A DNA stretch of 61,344 nt, taken from positions 1 through 61,344 of the forward strand of contig JAISEY010000003.1 in NCBI GenBank assembly GCA_031263865.1, read 5' to 3'. The number at the start of each line of letters is the position of its first letter. Positions within the stretch are counted from its first letter, which is position 1. Under the pieces are notes generated by a model that had not been told where the DNA came from, made no database searches, and worked only from the letters and a program-made list of their open reading frames with translations. Made by a program: the position numbers and the translations under genes. The DNA comes from Endomicrobium sp. (GTDB lineage: Bacteria > Elusimicrobiota > Endomicrobiia > Endomicrobiales > Endomicrobiaceae). Shown here piece by piece: positions 34,901-43,206 of the stretch.

Positions 34901-34984
34901 CAAATATATATATCTTTTTGCAAGACTATAAGTTTTACCAGAACCAGCAGATGCTTGTACAGAAATTATTTTAGTTTTTATCAT
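31916..34984 (-). CDS. UvrD/AddA-like helicase-nuclease
   Basis: QASAGSGKTYSLAKRYIYLLF Walker A; AITFTNKAAFEMKNRV; LIDEFQDTSLVQW; VMTIHKSKGLQFPVVIIPF; ILYVAMTRA; IIIVDFKSS. Confidence 0.92.
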   Translation of the reverse strand: MIKTKIISVQASAGSGKTYSLAKRYIYLLFKLDNDVEIKNIVAITFTNKAAFEMKNRVINYLKKAALSIYTDDFFDDFELSKIEITRKSLKILEIIFKLYDDFNISTIDSFKNHILKSCAFNINLSPNFTIEKDYSSDLMFSIESFFKNINNYKNKKKKILKYLLQYVTNISGWIPKIDIYTEIKKIFNKSSNIGKDIFISKKNNYNYELLSRIKIILKKIKFFSKKINDFQIHCSYKKAIKKILDEDKKIFLSMELPNIFSESKLRYNNNTQIDTKLNIMWNNIYKEIKDLYKYYMKHYYDIYSNIYFEIFLEFNKQSKKKGIIYLNEINQKIVSIFNKSTNIIPEIYYRLSEQYKHFLIDEFQDTSLVQWIGIKRFLEESLANNGTFFYVGDIKQAIYAFRGGDYNIFNIVQNEFKIFDLKKKKLEYNFRSGQFIVDFNNNVFSIENIKGFLFKFYKNKRDFKYILNKFVKVYDFSKQKTMFFMQKHGYVETKIIDSTDNTNKGIEIKIIEYVIDALKRFDLKDIAILCRTNEEVFNVSSLLLSNKIKVESSQTLNIKNNDIIKQIMSFIKFINNFNDNISFSSFIIGDIFYNVSKEKRNSFEKFIFDFNNKHNKISLYNFFKIKYEKLCNKYFNCFFVEAGFISVYELIVLFLEKFLVIDNFYKSKIFIMRFLDLVKEFEIKNSGIDNFIKYFDNLTDCEDSLNIKNSLGDGVNVMTIHKSKGLQFPVVIIPFAKPLLKNIDKLYFNVTKTKIKLFNISKNISNFLEEAKIIRDNERFINLLSEINILYVAMTRAEYELYCIIPKKIGNTKNMFSVLLGDNDISFGVKHIKKLKKTNDFKNIIVDNNYIGYKKLKKNYKYKNKLTFGVKKSIVYGNIIHYALSKIVSLKNVNLNDEINNAIEFSKKKFFFANFNLINSRLRKMFKYKNILKLFMYDKDKIYNEKEIVDRFGNSFIVDKLIFDKNKIIIVDFKSSNYNMIKDIKQVKNYVNIMLNINLFYKFKIIAYIVNTKKCTCNLIL

Positions 34985-35023
34985 ACAATTATAATATAAA
35001 CCAATATAAACATTAAAAAAACA

Positions 35024-35485
35024 TTACTTAATTCTATAAAATTTAGAAACATCTCTAATAATATCTTTTTTTCTTAAATAATCTCTTTTATTATATTTTT
35101 TTCTAAATTTAGCAATACCAATAAGAATTTTTATTTTACCATTGTTATGTAAATATATTTCTAAAGGAATAACTAAAAGTCCTTTTTCTCTAGTTTTAGA
35201 AAATATTTTATTTATTTCTGTTTTATGCATCAAGATTTTACGGACTCTTTTATCATCGTAATTTACAATATGATTAGACATATTTTTATATTTTGCAATT
35301 GATATACCATATATAAACGCTTCGCAATTAAAAATTTTAACAATTCCTCCAACAATACTAACATTTGAATTTTTTATAGATTTAACTTCAAAACCATACA
35401 AAACAATGCCAGCTTCAAATTTTTCTATTATTTCATAATCATAATACGCTTTTTTATTTGACGAAAATATTTTTTTTTTTAACAT
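35024..35485 (-). CDS. smpB: SsrA-binding protein SmpB
   Basis: NKKAYYDYEIIEKFEAGIVLYGFEVKSIK; KKYNKRDYLRKKD. Confidence 0.95.
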   Translation of the reverse strand: MLKKKIFSSNKKAYYDYEIIEKFEAGIVLYGFEVKSIKNSNVSIVGGIVKIFNCEAFIYGISIAKYKNMSNHIVNYDDKRVRKILMHKTEINKIFSKTREKGLLVIPLEIYLHNNGKIKILIGIAKFRKKYNKRDYLRKKDIIRDVSKFYRIK

Positions 35486-35537
35486 ATAATTATAAATTAA
35501 TTTATAGACTATTTTTCATATTACAAAAAAATCAAAA

Positions 35538-35610
35538 AGCCGATGATAGGATTCGAACCTACGACCTGCGGTTTACAAAACCGCTGCTCTTCCAACTGAG
35601 CTACATCGGC
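35538..35610 (-). tRNA. tRNA-Thr (anticodon TGT)
   Basis: Cloverleaf GCCGATGTAGCTCAGTTGGAAGAGCAGCGGTTTTGTAAACCGCAGGTCGTAGGTTCGAATCCTATCATCGGCT. Confidence 0.96.
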
Positions 35611-35767
35611 ATATTTGCAGTAAAATTGAATGCTATATAAAAAATATATTAATGTCAAATAAAAATTTTTCTAATGTATAACAAATATTATTGACATAAA
35701 CCAATAATTGTGATAGCATTTTAGTAATTTACATACTAATAAAAACAAAAAGGATAATAATAACATA

Positions 35768-36418
35768 ATGATTAATTTTTCGAAAAAATATTTTCGAATA
35801 TTTTTTATAATAACAGTTTTTTGCTTTATATGTGGTATTTTTTTAAGTGTAATTCCATATTTTTTAAAACATGATTTTATAATAAAAATAAATGAGTCCA
35901 AAATACCATCAAAATTATATCAAATATTATTAGAAAATTCATTAAAAATCCAACAATATAATACAAAAAATAATCAGCTTTCTAAAAAAGATATAGAAAA
36001 AATAAAAATATCTATAATAAATAAATTAATAGTTGAGGAAATTTTATATCAACAATCAAAAACATATGGTGTTATTATAAGCGATTATGAATTAATAAAT
36101 GATTTAAAAAATAATACAATATTTAATGATAATAATACATTTAATAAAATTAAATATATAAATTTTTTGAAATTAATAAATATAACACCAAAAGAATACG
36201 AATCTTTGAGAAGGAAACAATTAGCAGCTGAAAAAACAAAAAAAATAATTGAATCATCAATAAAATTGTGGTCACAAGAGTTAAAAAACGAAAATTACAA
36301 TAATACAAAAAATACTGAAGAATTTTTGTTAAAAATAAAAAAAAATCAAATAATAAGTGAATGGTACTCATCAATTATTAACGAATCAAACATAATAATT
36401 AATAATTCTATGTATTAA
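35768..36418 (+). CDS. SurA/PpiD N-terminal-like membrane-anchored chaperone domain protein, no PPIase domain
   Basis: 216 aa; N-terminal TM; IKINESKIPSKLYQILLENS...IINKLIVEEILYQQSKTYGVIISDYEL resembles SurA_N. Confidence 0.55.
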   Translation: MINFSKKYFRIFFIITVFCFICGIFLSVIPYFLKHDFIIKINESKIPSKLYQILLENSLKIQQYNTKNNQLSKKDIEKIKISIINKLIVEEILYQQSKTYGVIISDYELINDLKNNTIFNDNNTFNKIKYINFLKLINITPKEYESLRRKQLAAEKTKKIIESSIKLWSQELKNENYNNTKNTEEFLLKIKKNQIISEWYSSIINESNIIINNSMY

Positions 36419-36433
36419 TTATTACAATCTTCA

Positions 36434-37384
36434 TTAAATTTTATTTAATAAAAATAATAATACAGATTTTTGAATATATAATCTATTTTCAACTTCTTTA
36501 AATATACAATATTCATATTTATCAAAAACATCTGATGTTATTTCCTCTCCTTTTATTGCTGGTAAACAATGTAACACTATACATTTTTTAGATACAATTT
36601 TTAATAGCTTCTCATTTACTTGATAAGGAGAAAAAACATTTTTTCTATGTTCCAACTCAGTTTCAAAACCCATTGATGTCCATACATCAGTGTAAATTAC
36701 ATCAGAATTTTTAATAACATTAATATCATTTGTAATTTTAATTTTTACATTTGTTGAATTAACATATTTTAAAGCTTTATTTAATGTCTCTTTTTTTGGA
36801 TAATATTGATTTGGAGATATTATTGTTAAACAAAGACCTAAAATTGCAGATATTGCAATAAGAGAATTTGCAATATTGTTGTTCCCATCCCCAATATAAG
36901 TAATTTTTATATCTTTCAAAAAATTTAATTTATTTATTTTATACAATTCCATGATTGTCATAATAGTAGATAAAGTTTGACAAGGATGTTCATAGTCAGT
37001 AAGTCCATTTATTATTGGTATTGTAGAATACATCGCAAACTCTTCAATATCTGAATGTTTGAATACTCTTATCATAACAATATCTAAGTAGCAAGAAAAA
37101 ACCATTGATGTATCATGAATTGATTCTCCTCTAGGAATTTGTGATTTACTAAAATCTATAAAAATTGGAGTACCTCCAAGCTGAGCCATTCCAACTGAAA
37201 AAGAAGTTACAGTTCTAGTAGACGGTTTTTCTAATAAAATACCCAATGTTTTTCCTTTAAGAATATCAACTGTTTTTTTATTCTTTTTAAATTCAAATGC
37301 TTTATTTAAAATCATATCTACTTCGTTTATTGATAAATCATAAATAGATATTAAATCTCTTTTCACAAACATAAAATTCTCCAA
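36434..37384 (-). CDS. argF: Ornithine carbamoyltransferase
   Basis: EKPSTRTVTSFSVGMAQLGG, HPCQTL, DVWTSMG, HCLPAIKGEEIT. Confidence 0.88.
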   Translation of the reverse strand: MENFMFVKRDLISIYDLSINEVDMILNKAFEFKKNKKTVDILKGKTLGILLEKPSTRTVTSFSVGMAQLGGTPIFIDFSKSQIPRGESIHDTSMVFSCYLDIVMIRVFKHSDIEEFAMYSTIPIINGLTDYEHPCQTLSTIMTIMELYKINKLNFLKDIKITYIGDGNNNIANSLIAISAILGLCLTIISPNQYYPKKETLNKALKYVNSTNVKIKITNDINVIKNSDVIYTDVWTSMGFETELEHRKNVFSPYQVNEKLLKIVSKKCIVLHCLPAIKGEEITSDVFDKYEYCIFKEVENRLYIQKSVLLFLLNKI

Positions 37385-37408
37385 AAAACAATAAATAAAA
37401 TATTATAT

Positions 37409-38356
37409 TTAATCTTTTGCATGCCCAATAGTAAAAAAATCTTTCATCTTTGAAACAATAAAATCAACAAGAACAGTTTTAGAATATTCAAAATAATCTC
37501 TTGGATTGAATTTTTCTGGATGATCAATAAAAAATTTTCTTATTGCAGTTGTTACAACAAGTCTAATATCACTGTCAATATTTATTTTTGATACACCAAG
37601 ACTAATAGCTTTTTGTAAGTCACCTATAGGAACTCCACTTGCACCACTTTTAATTTTTCCACCATATTTTACAAAATCATATATCAAGCTTTTTGGGATA
37701 GATGATGCACCATGTAACACTATTGGAATATTTATTAGAGATCTAATTTCTTTTAAAATATCAAAAGCTAAACTAACATTTCTTTTAAATTTATAAGCAC
37801 CATGTGATGTCCCTATTGAAATAGCTAAAGAATCAACATTTGTATCATTAACAAAATTTTTAGCTTCTTCTGGATCTGTAAAATAAAAAGAAGTAGGTTT
37901 GACAGAATCTTCTACACCACCTATTACTCCAATTTCTCCTTCAACAGAAATTCCTCTTTTATGAGCATATTCTACAACAGAACTAGTGATTCTTACATTT
38001 TGTTCATATGTTGAAGGTGTTTTTCCATCTATTAATGAACCATCTATCATAACTGATGTAAATCCAATATCTATAGCATTTTTAATTGATTCAAACGAAT
38101 TACCATGATCTAAATGAATTGCAATTGGAATATCATAATTTTTTAAAGCAGCATTTTTCATCAAACATGCCAAGTATGAAAATTCTGAATATTTTAAAGC
38201 ACTCATTGTTGCTTGTAAAATAAGAGGTGATTGTGTTTTTTTTGCAGCATTAACTATAGCTTGTAATTGTTCCATATTGTTTACATTATATGCTCCAACA
38301 CCATATTTACCATTCATAGCATTTATCAAAATTTGTTTAGAAGAAACAAGTGCCAT
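37409..38356 (-). CDS. fba: Class II fructose-bisphosphate aldolase
   Basis: HLDHGNSFESIKNAI, VEGEIGVIGGVED, VLHGASS, SGVPIGDLQKAISLGVSKINIDSDIRL. Confidence 0.94.
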   Translation of the reverse strand: MALVSSKQILINAMNGKYGVGAYNVNNMEQLQAIVNAAKKTQSPLILQATMSALKYSEFSYLACLMKNAALKNYDIPIAIHLDHGNSFESIKNAIDIGFTSVMIDGSLIDGKTPSTYEQNVRITSSVVEYAHKRGISVEGEIGVIGGVEDSVKPTSFYFTDPEEAKNFVNDTNVDSLAISIGTSHGAYKFKRNVSLAFDILKEIRSLINIPIVLHGASSIPKSLIYDFVKYGGKIKSGASGVPIGDLQKAISLGVSKINIDSDIRLVVTTAIRKFFIDHPEKFNPRDYFEYSKTVLVDFIVSKMKDFFTIGHAKD

Positions 38357-38384
38357 AAACTCCCCCCAACAATAAATTAAAATA

Positions 38385-39356
38385 TTATTGTTTATTTTTT
38401 AAAAAAATATCATCAAAAATACCAAATGATCTAAACTTTGAATATCTATCATTTATAATTTTTTTACAACTCATATTATCATAATAAGCAAGATTTTCAT
38501 TTAAAATCTTTTTTATATTTAATGCTGTTTTTTTAACATCATTATGAGCTCCACCTAATGGCTCTTTTATAATTCCATCAACAATTTTCAAATTTAATAA
38601 ATCTTTTGCTGTTATTTTCATAGCTTCAGCCGCTTCAGCTGCTTTCGAACTATCTCTAAACAATATAGCAGCACATCCTTCTGGTGAAATTACAGAACAA
38701 TAAGAATTTTCAAGACAAAATATCTTATTTGAAACAGCAATACCTAAAGCTCCACCAGACCCCCCCTCACTAATAATAATAGTTATAATTGGAACTTTAA
38801 GACAGGACATTTCTCTTAAATTTTTTGCAATAGCTTCAGCTTGACCTCTTTCTTCAGCAGCTATACCTGGATAAGCCCCTGGAGTATCTATAAAAGTTAT
38901 TACAGGTCTATTAAATTTTTCAGCTAATTTCATTACTCTCAGTGCTTTTCTATACCCTTCAGGATGGGCCATACCAAAATTTGCACCTTTTATATTCTCA
39001 TCAAGAGTTCTTCCTTTTTGATGCCCTATTACAACAACTTGTCTATTATCAATTTCTGCAATACCACTTAAAATTGCTTTATCATCTCCAAAATATCTAT
39101 CACCATGTAATTCAACAAAATCATTAAATATAAGATTTATATAATCAAAAGTATAAGGTCTTTTTGGATGCCTTGCTAATTGAACTATCTGCCAAGGAGA
39201 CAATGAACTATAAATTTTTATTTTTATTTCATTTTTTGTTTTTTCAAGTTTAGCAATCTGTGCAGAAATATCTATATTAGAATCTTTGGAAGTTTTTTTT
39301 AAATCATCAATTCTTTTATCGATTTCAATTATTGATTTTTCAAAATCTAATGTCAT
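38385..39356 (-). CDS. accA: Acetyl-CoA carboxylase carboxyltransferase subunit alpha
   Basis: [65 protein letters not shown]. Confidence 0.97.
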   Translation of the reverse strand: MTLDFEKSIIEIDKRIDDLKKTSKDSNIDISAQIAKLEKTKNEIKIKIYSSLSPWQIVQLARHPKRPYTFDYINLIFNDFVELHGDRYFGDDKAILSGIAEIDNRQVVVIGHQKGRTLDENIKGANFGMAHPEGYRKALRVMKLAEKFNRPVITFIDTPGAYPGIAAEERGQAEAIAKNLREMSCLKVPIITIIISEGGSGGALGIAVSNKIFCLENSYCSVISPEGCAAILFRDSSKAAEAAEAMKITAKDLLNLKIVDGIIKEPLGGAHNDVKKTALNIKKILNENLAYYDNMSCKKIINDRYSKFRSFGIFDDIFLKNKQ

Positions 39357-39384
39357 AATTATAATCCATTAACAATTAATGTTT

Positions 39385-40320
39385 TTAATAACTAATTGTA
39401 TTTGTGCTTACATTTTTTAAATATTCCCATTCATTGTCAACATATTGTTGTATTGACTCAACAACATAAGATTTACTTTCATCCAAAAGATGTTTAAATC
39501 TTCCTTGGATTTTTAAAAAATCTATAATAGGCTTTTTCTGTTTTGGAATTACATTTATTTTATATATTCCTTTTTCGAACTCATAAGAAGGCCAAACACA
39601 AGTATCAACTGCAAGCCTTGAAATTTTCATTATATCTTGAACCTTATAATTCCATCCAAGTCTACATGGCGTCAAAATATTTATAAATGATGGACCATCA
39701 ATTGACAATGCTTTTTGGACTTTTGTCATTAAATCATTCCAATTACCAACATAAGTTTGAGCAACATATGGAATATCATGAGCAATCATAATTTTTGTTA
39801 AATTTTTTTTATTTTGTTTTTTACCATAAGAAAATTTACCAATAGGAACTGTTGTAGTATGTGCACCAATAGGAGTTGCACTTGATCTCTGAATACCAGT
39901 ATTCATATATGCTTCATTGTTATAACATATATAAAGCATTTTATGCCCTCTTTCCATAGCACCAGACAAAGATTGTAACCCAATATCATAAGTTCCACCA
40001 TCGCCACCAAAAGCTATAAATTTTATATCTTTGTCAATTTTACCTTTTGATTTTAAACTTTCATATGCTGCTTCTATCCCACTACATGTAGCAGCTGAGT
40101 TTTCAAAAGCACTATGAAAAAATGAACATTTCCACGAAGTATAAGGAAAAATTGTTGTAGATACTTCTAAACATCCAGTAGCACTTGTTATAACAACATC
40201 AAATTTAGAAGCTGCTATTAAAACTTGTCTTGCAACTATACCTGCACCACATCCAGAACAAAGCCTATGTCCACAAGCAAAACGTTCTGGATTCTTTGAT
40301 AAATCTTTCAAATCTATCAT
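39385..40320 (-). CDS. porB: Pyruvate (2-oxoacid):ferredoxin oxidoreductase, beta subunit
   Basis: GHRLCSGCGAGIVARQ; SATGCLEVSTTIFPYTSWK; GGDGGTYDIGLQSLSGAMERG (TPP binding). Confidence 0.92.
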   Translation of the reverse strand: MIDLKDLSKNPERFACGHRLCSGCGAGIVARQVLIAASKFDVVITSATGCLEVSTTIFPYTSWKCSFFHSAFENSAATCSGIEAAYESLKSKGKIDKDIKFIAFGGDGGTYDIGLQSLSGAMERGHKMLYICYNNEAYMNTGIQRSSATPIGAHTTTVPIGKFSYGKKQNKKNLTKIMIAHDIPYVAQTYVGNWNDLMTKVQKALSIDGPSFINILTPCRLGWNYKVQDIMKISRLAVDTCVWPSYEFEKGIYKINVIPKQKKPIIDFLKIQGRFKHLLDESKSYVVESIQQYVDNEWEYLKNVSTNTISY

Positions 40321-40366
40321 TATATTTTCTCCACAAAATATTCATGCATATTTATATAAAATCAAT

Positions 40367-41572
40367 TTATTTTTTTCTAATATTAACATATTTAACTTCA
40401 TACGGTTGTTTTTCAATACCAAGTAAAATTTTATTCAAATCATCACAAATATTTTTTATATGTAAATTATTTATTTCTCTACCACCTAATCCATATATAT
40501 AGTTTACAACTTTGATATCAATAATTCCATGAGAATACAATGATGAAACAACATCAGAATACAAAGGCGAAAATGCTCCAGAACATGAATCAGATCTATC
40601 CATAACAGCAACAACTTTAATATTTTTTAAATTTTCAACAACTTGTTCTACAGGAAATGGTCTATATATTCTTATTTTTAACAATCCAATTTTTATTCCT
40701 TCTTCTCTAATTTTTTTTATTTCATCTTTAATAGTTCCAGCTGTAGATCCTAGAACAATCATTGCAATTTCAGCATCATCAATCATATATTTTTCACACA
40801 AATCATATTCACGTCCAAATAATTCTTTAAATTCTTCAGCAACATCTAGAATAATCTTTTTAGAATCTACAACGGCTTTCGCCAATTGATATCTATGTTC
40901 AAAATAGTAATCTTGTAAATCAATTGAACCTAAAGTATATGGATTTTTTATATCTAAAAGATATCTTTTAGGTTTATATATACCAACAAATTTTTTAACA
41001 TCAATATCTCTATATACTTCAACAACTTCCATACAATGCGAAATAATAAATCCATCCATTGTAACAATTACTGGCAACATTGCTCTTTCAGCTATTTTTA
41101 CAGCTTGTATAATATTATCATAAGCATCTTGTGAATTTTCTGAATATATTTGTATCCATCCAGAATCTCTAACACTCATTGTATCTGAATGATCAGCATG
41201 AATGTTAATTGGTGCAGAGATTGCCCTATTAACATCTGTCATAACTATTGGCAATCTCAATCCAGATGCTATATAAAGCATTTCACTCATATAACATAAT
41301 CCCTGAGACGAAGTTCCTGTCATAGCTCTAGATCCTGCAGCTGATGCAGCTATTGTTGCAGACAATGCAGAATGTTCGCTTTCAACAGCAATATATTTGC
41401 TCTTAACGATACCATCAGAAACAAATTGAGAGAAAATTTGGACAATTTCTGTTGCTGGAGTTATAGGATAAGCTGCAACTACATCTGGTTCAATTTGTCT
41501 CATTGCTTCAGCTATGGCCTCATTCCCAGTCTTTGCCATAATCTTTCCATTTTTACTAACAGTTTTTATCAT
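40367..41572 (-). CDS. porA: Pyruvate (2-oxoacid):ferredoxin oxidoreductase, alpha subunit
   Basis: GNEAIAEAMRQIEPDVVAAYPITPATEIVQ; SSQGLCYMSEMLYIASGLRLPIVMTDVNRA. Confidence 0.93.
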   Translation of the reverse strand: MIKTVSKNGKIMAKTGNEAIAEAMRQIEPDVVAAYPITPATEIVQIFSQFVSDGIVKSKYIAVESEHSALSATIAASAAGSRAMTGTSSQGLCYMSEMLYIASGLRLPIVMTDVNRAISAPINIHADHSDTMSVRDSGWIQIYSENSQDAYDNIIQAVKIAERAMLPVIVTMDGFIISHCMEVVEVYRDIDVKKFVGIYKPKRYLLDIKNPYTLGSIDLQDYYFEHRYQLAKAVVDSKKIILDVAEEFKELFGREYDLCEKYMIDDAEIAMIVLGSTAGTIKDEIKKIREEGIKIGLLKIRIYRPFPVEQVVENLKNIKVVAVMDRSDSCSGAFSPLYSDVVSSLYSHGIIDIKVVNYIYGLGGREINNLHIKNICDDLNKILLGIEKQPYEVKYVNIRKK

Positions 41573-41632
41573 TTAATTCACCATTTTTATATTTAAAATG
41601 TCAATTTTAAATTCATGTATTGAATAAAAACA

Positions 41633-41992
41633 TTATTTCTTTTCTTCAATCATTGTTATTGATTTTGTTGGACATTCACTTGCACAAATTCCACAACCTT
41701 TACAATGATCATAATCTATTCCATCAACATTTGTAATATTTTTAGTATCGAAAGATATTTTTATTGATGAATCAGGACATGAAATCCAACATATTAAACA
41801 ATTAACACATTTTTTTTTATCGAATATAGGCATTTCAGAACGCCAACTACCAGTTTTAAAATAAATAGAAGTTCCTGCATCAACAATATCACCAGTAATT
41901 AATTCATCAACAAACATTCTCTCATTGTTAATTTTTATTTTTTTATTAATCATATTATAAATTACCTTTTGTTTTAATTCTAAACATATCAA
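41633..41992 (-). CDS. porD: 2-oxoacid:ferredoxin oxidoreductase, delta (2x4Fe-4S) subunit
   Basis: KKCVNCLICWISCPD and DHCKGCGICASECPTK. Confidence 0.92.
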   Translation of the reverse strand: MICLELKQKVIYNMINKKIKINNERMFVDELITGDIVDAGTSIYFKTGSWRSEMPIFDKKKCVNCLICWISCPDSSIKISFDTKNITNVDGIDYDHCKGCGICASECPTKSITMIEEKK

Positions 41993-42567
41993 TTTTTAAC
42001 TTCATCAAATGCACGTTTAATAGAAATTAGATTACCCTTTATAACTTCAGGTTTGTGTCTAAATTTTTTAATAATTTTTCTTTCAACAATACTTAAAACA
42101 TCATTTATATCTAAAATGTTTATAATTTTTGTAAGAGCTCCAAACATAGGCATATTTGGTATATTTCTCCCTATAAATTCTAAAGCTATTTTTGTAGCGT
42201 TAACAACATACAATTGTTCTGGATTTATATTAATTTGTTTTGAAATTTCCATAACAGAAAGAGAAGTATTTACTATTATTTTACTACTATAATAAATTCC
42301 AGCATCTATAGAAACAGAATCAATAATAGAAGAATCTAAAACAACAACATAATCAGGATTTGTAATTCCAGAATGAATTGTAATAGGATAATTACTAATT
42401 CTATTAAAAGCTTGCACAGGAGCTCCCATTCTTTCAGGCCCATATTCAGGGAATGCTTGTATATATTTGCCAATACCAAGAGAAACTTCAGCAAATAAAA
42501 GAGCAGCTGTTTTTGTACCTTGCCCGCCTCGTCCATGCCAACGAATTTCAATCATTTCTTTAAACAT
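41989..42567 (-). CDS. porG: 2-oxoacid:ferredoxin oxidoreductase, gamma subunit
   Basis: MIEIRWHGRGGQGTKTAALLFAEVS, FPEYGPERMGAPVQAF. Confidence 0.93.
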   Translation of the reverse strand: MFKEMIEIRWHGRGGQGTKTAALLFAEVSLGIGKYIQAFPEYGPERMGAPVQAFNRISNYPITIHSGITNPDYVVVLDSSIIDSVSIDAGIYYSSKIIVNTSLSVMEISKQININPEQLYVVNATKIALEFIGRNIPNMPMFGALTKIINILDINDVLSIVERKIIKKFRHKPEVIKGNLISIKRAFDEVKN

Positions 42568-42609
42568 TAATAAATCCTTAATAACTTTTTACTATATATA
42601 AAAACATCA

Positions 42610-43206
42610 TTACATTTCTTTTCTATTGCAAATGGCACGAGATATCGTTAATTCATCGATATACTCTATGTCTCCTCCAGCAGGTAATCCATATCCAAGT
42701 CTTGTAACTTTAATATTCATTTTTTTTATAATACTTGCCAAATAAGAAGCTGTTATTTCTCCATCAGAATTTGTATCAGTAGCTATTATTACCTCATCAA
42801 TACTATCACTTTCTAATCTTTTTATCAAATTATTAATTTTTATATCATTTGGACCAATTGAATTAAGAGGGGATAAAACACCTCCAATTACAAAATAAAG
42901 TCCATTATACTCTTTTGATTTGTTTATTGCTATTAAATCTTGAGGAGTTTCAACAATACATAAAATATTTTTAACTCTATTTGGATCTGAACATATTAAA
43001 CAAGGATTGTATTCCCCAATATCATAACAAATACTACATTTTTTTATCATAATTCTTGCTTTTTTTATAGAATCTAATAATTCATCAACATCTGTTTGTT
43101 TCATTTTTAAAATATGATAACATAATCGTTCAGCCATTTTAGGCCCTATGTTAGGCAATTTTTTTATTGATTTTATCATATTTTCAATTAAATATTTTTT
43201 CTTCAT
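42610..43206 (-). CDS. recR: Recombination mediator RecR
   Basis: LPNIGPKMAERLCYHIL; Zn CSIC..C..C; Toprim VIIATDTNSDGEITASYLA. Confidence 0.96.
   Translation of the reverse strand: MKKKYLIENMIKSIKKLPNIGPKMAERLCYHILKMKQTDVDELLDSIKKARIMIKKCSICYDIGEYNPCLICSDPNRVKNILCIVETPQDLIAINKSKEYNGLYFVIGGVLSPLNSIGPNDIKINNLIKRLESDSIDEVIIATDTNSDGEITASYLASIIKKMNIKVTRLGYGLPAGGDIEYIDELTISRAICNRKEM

Noticed and set aside
29108-34984. AddAB-like and 58313-59203 Cas4-like nuclease as parts of a defence island or CRISPR system
   Set aside because: No repeats, cas genes, restriction-methylation genes or mobile elements nearby; the genes sit among housekeeping genes, so a repair role is more likely.
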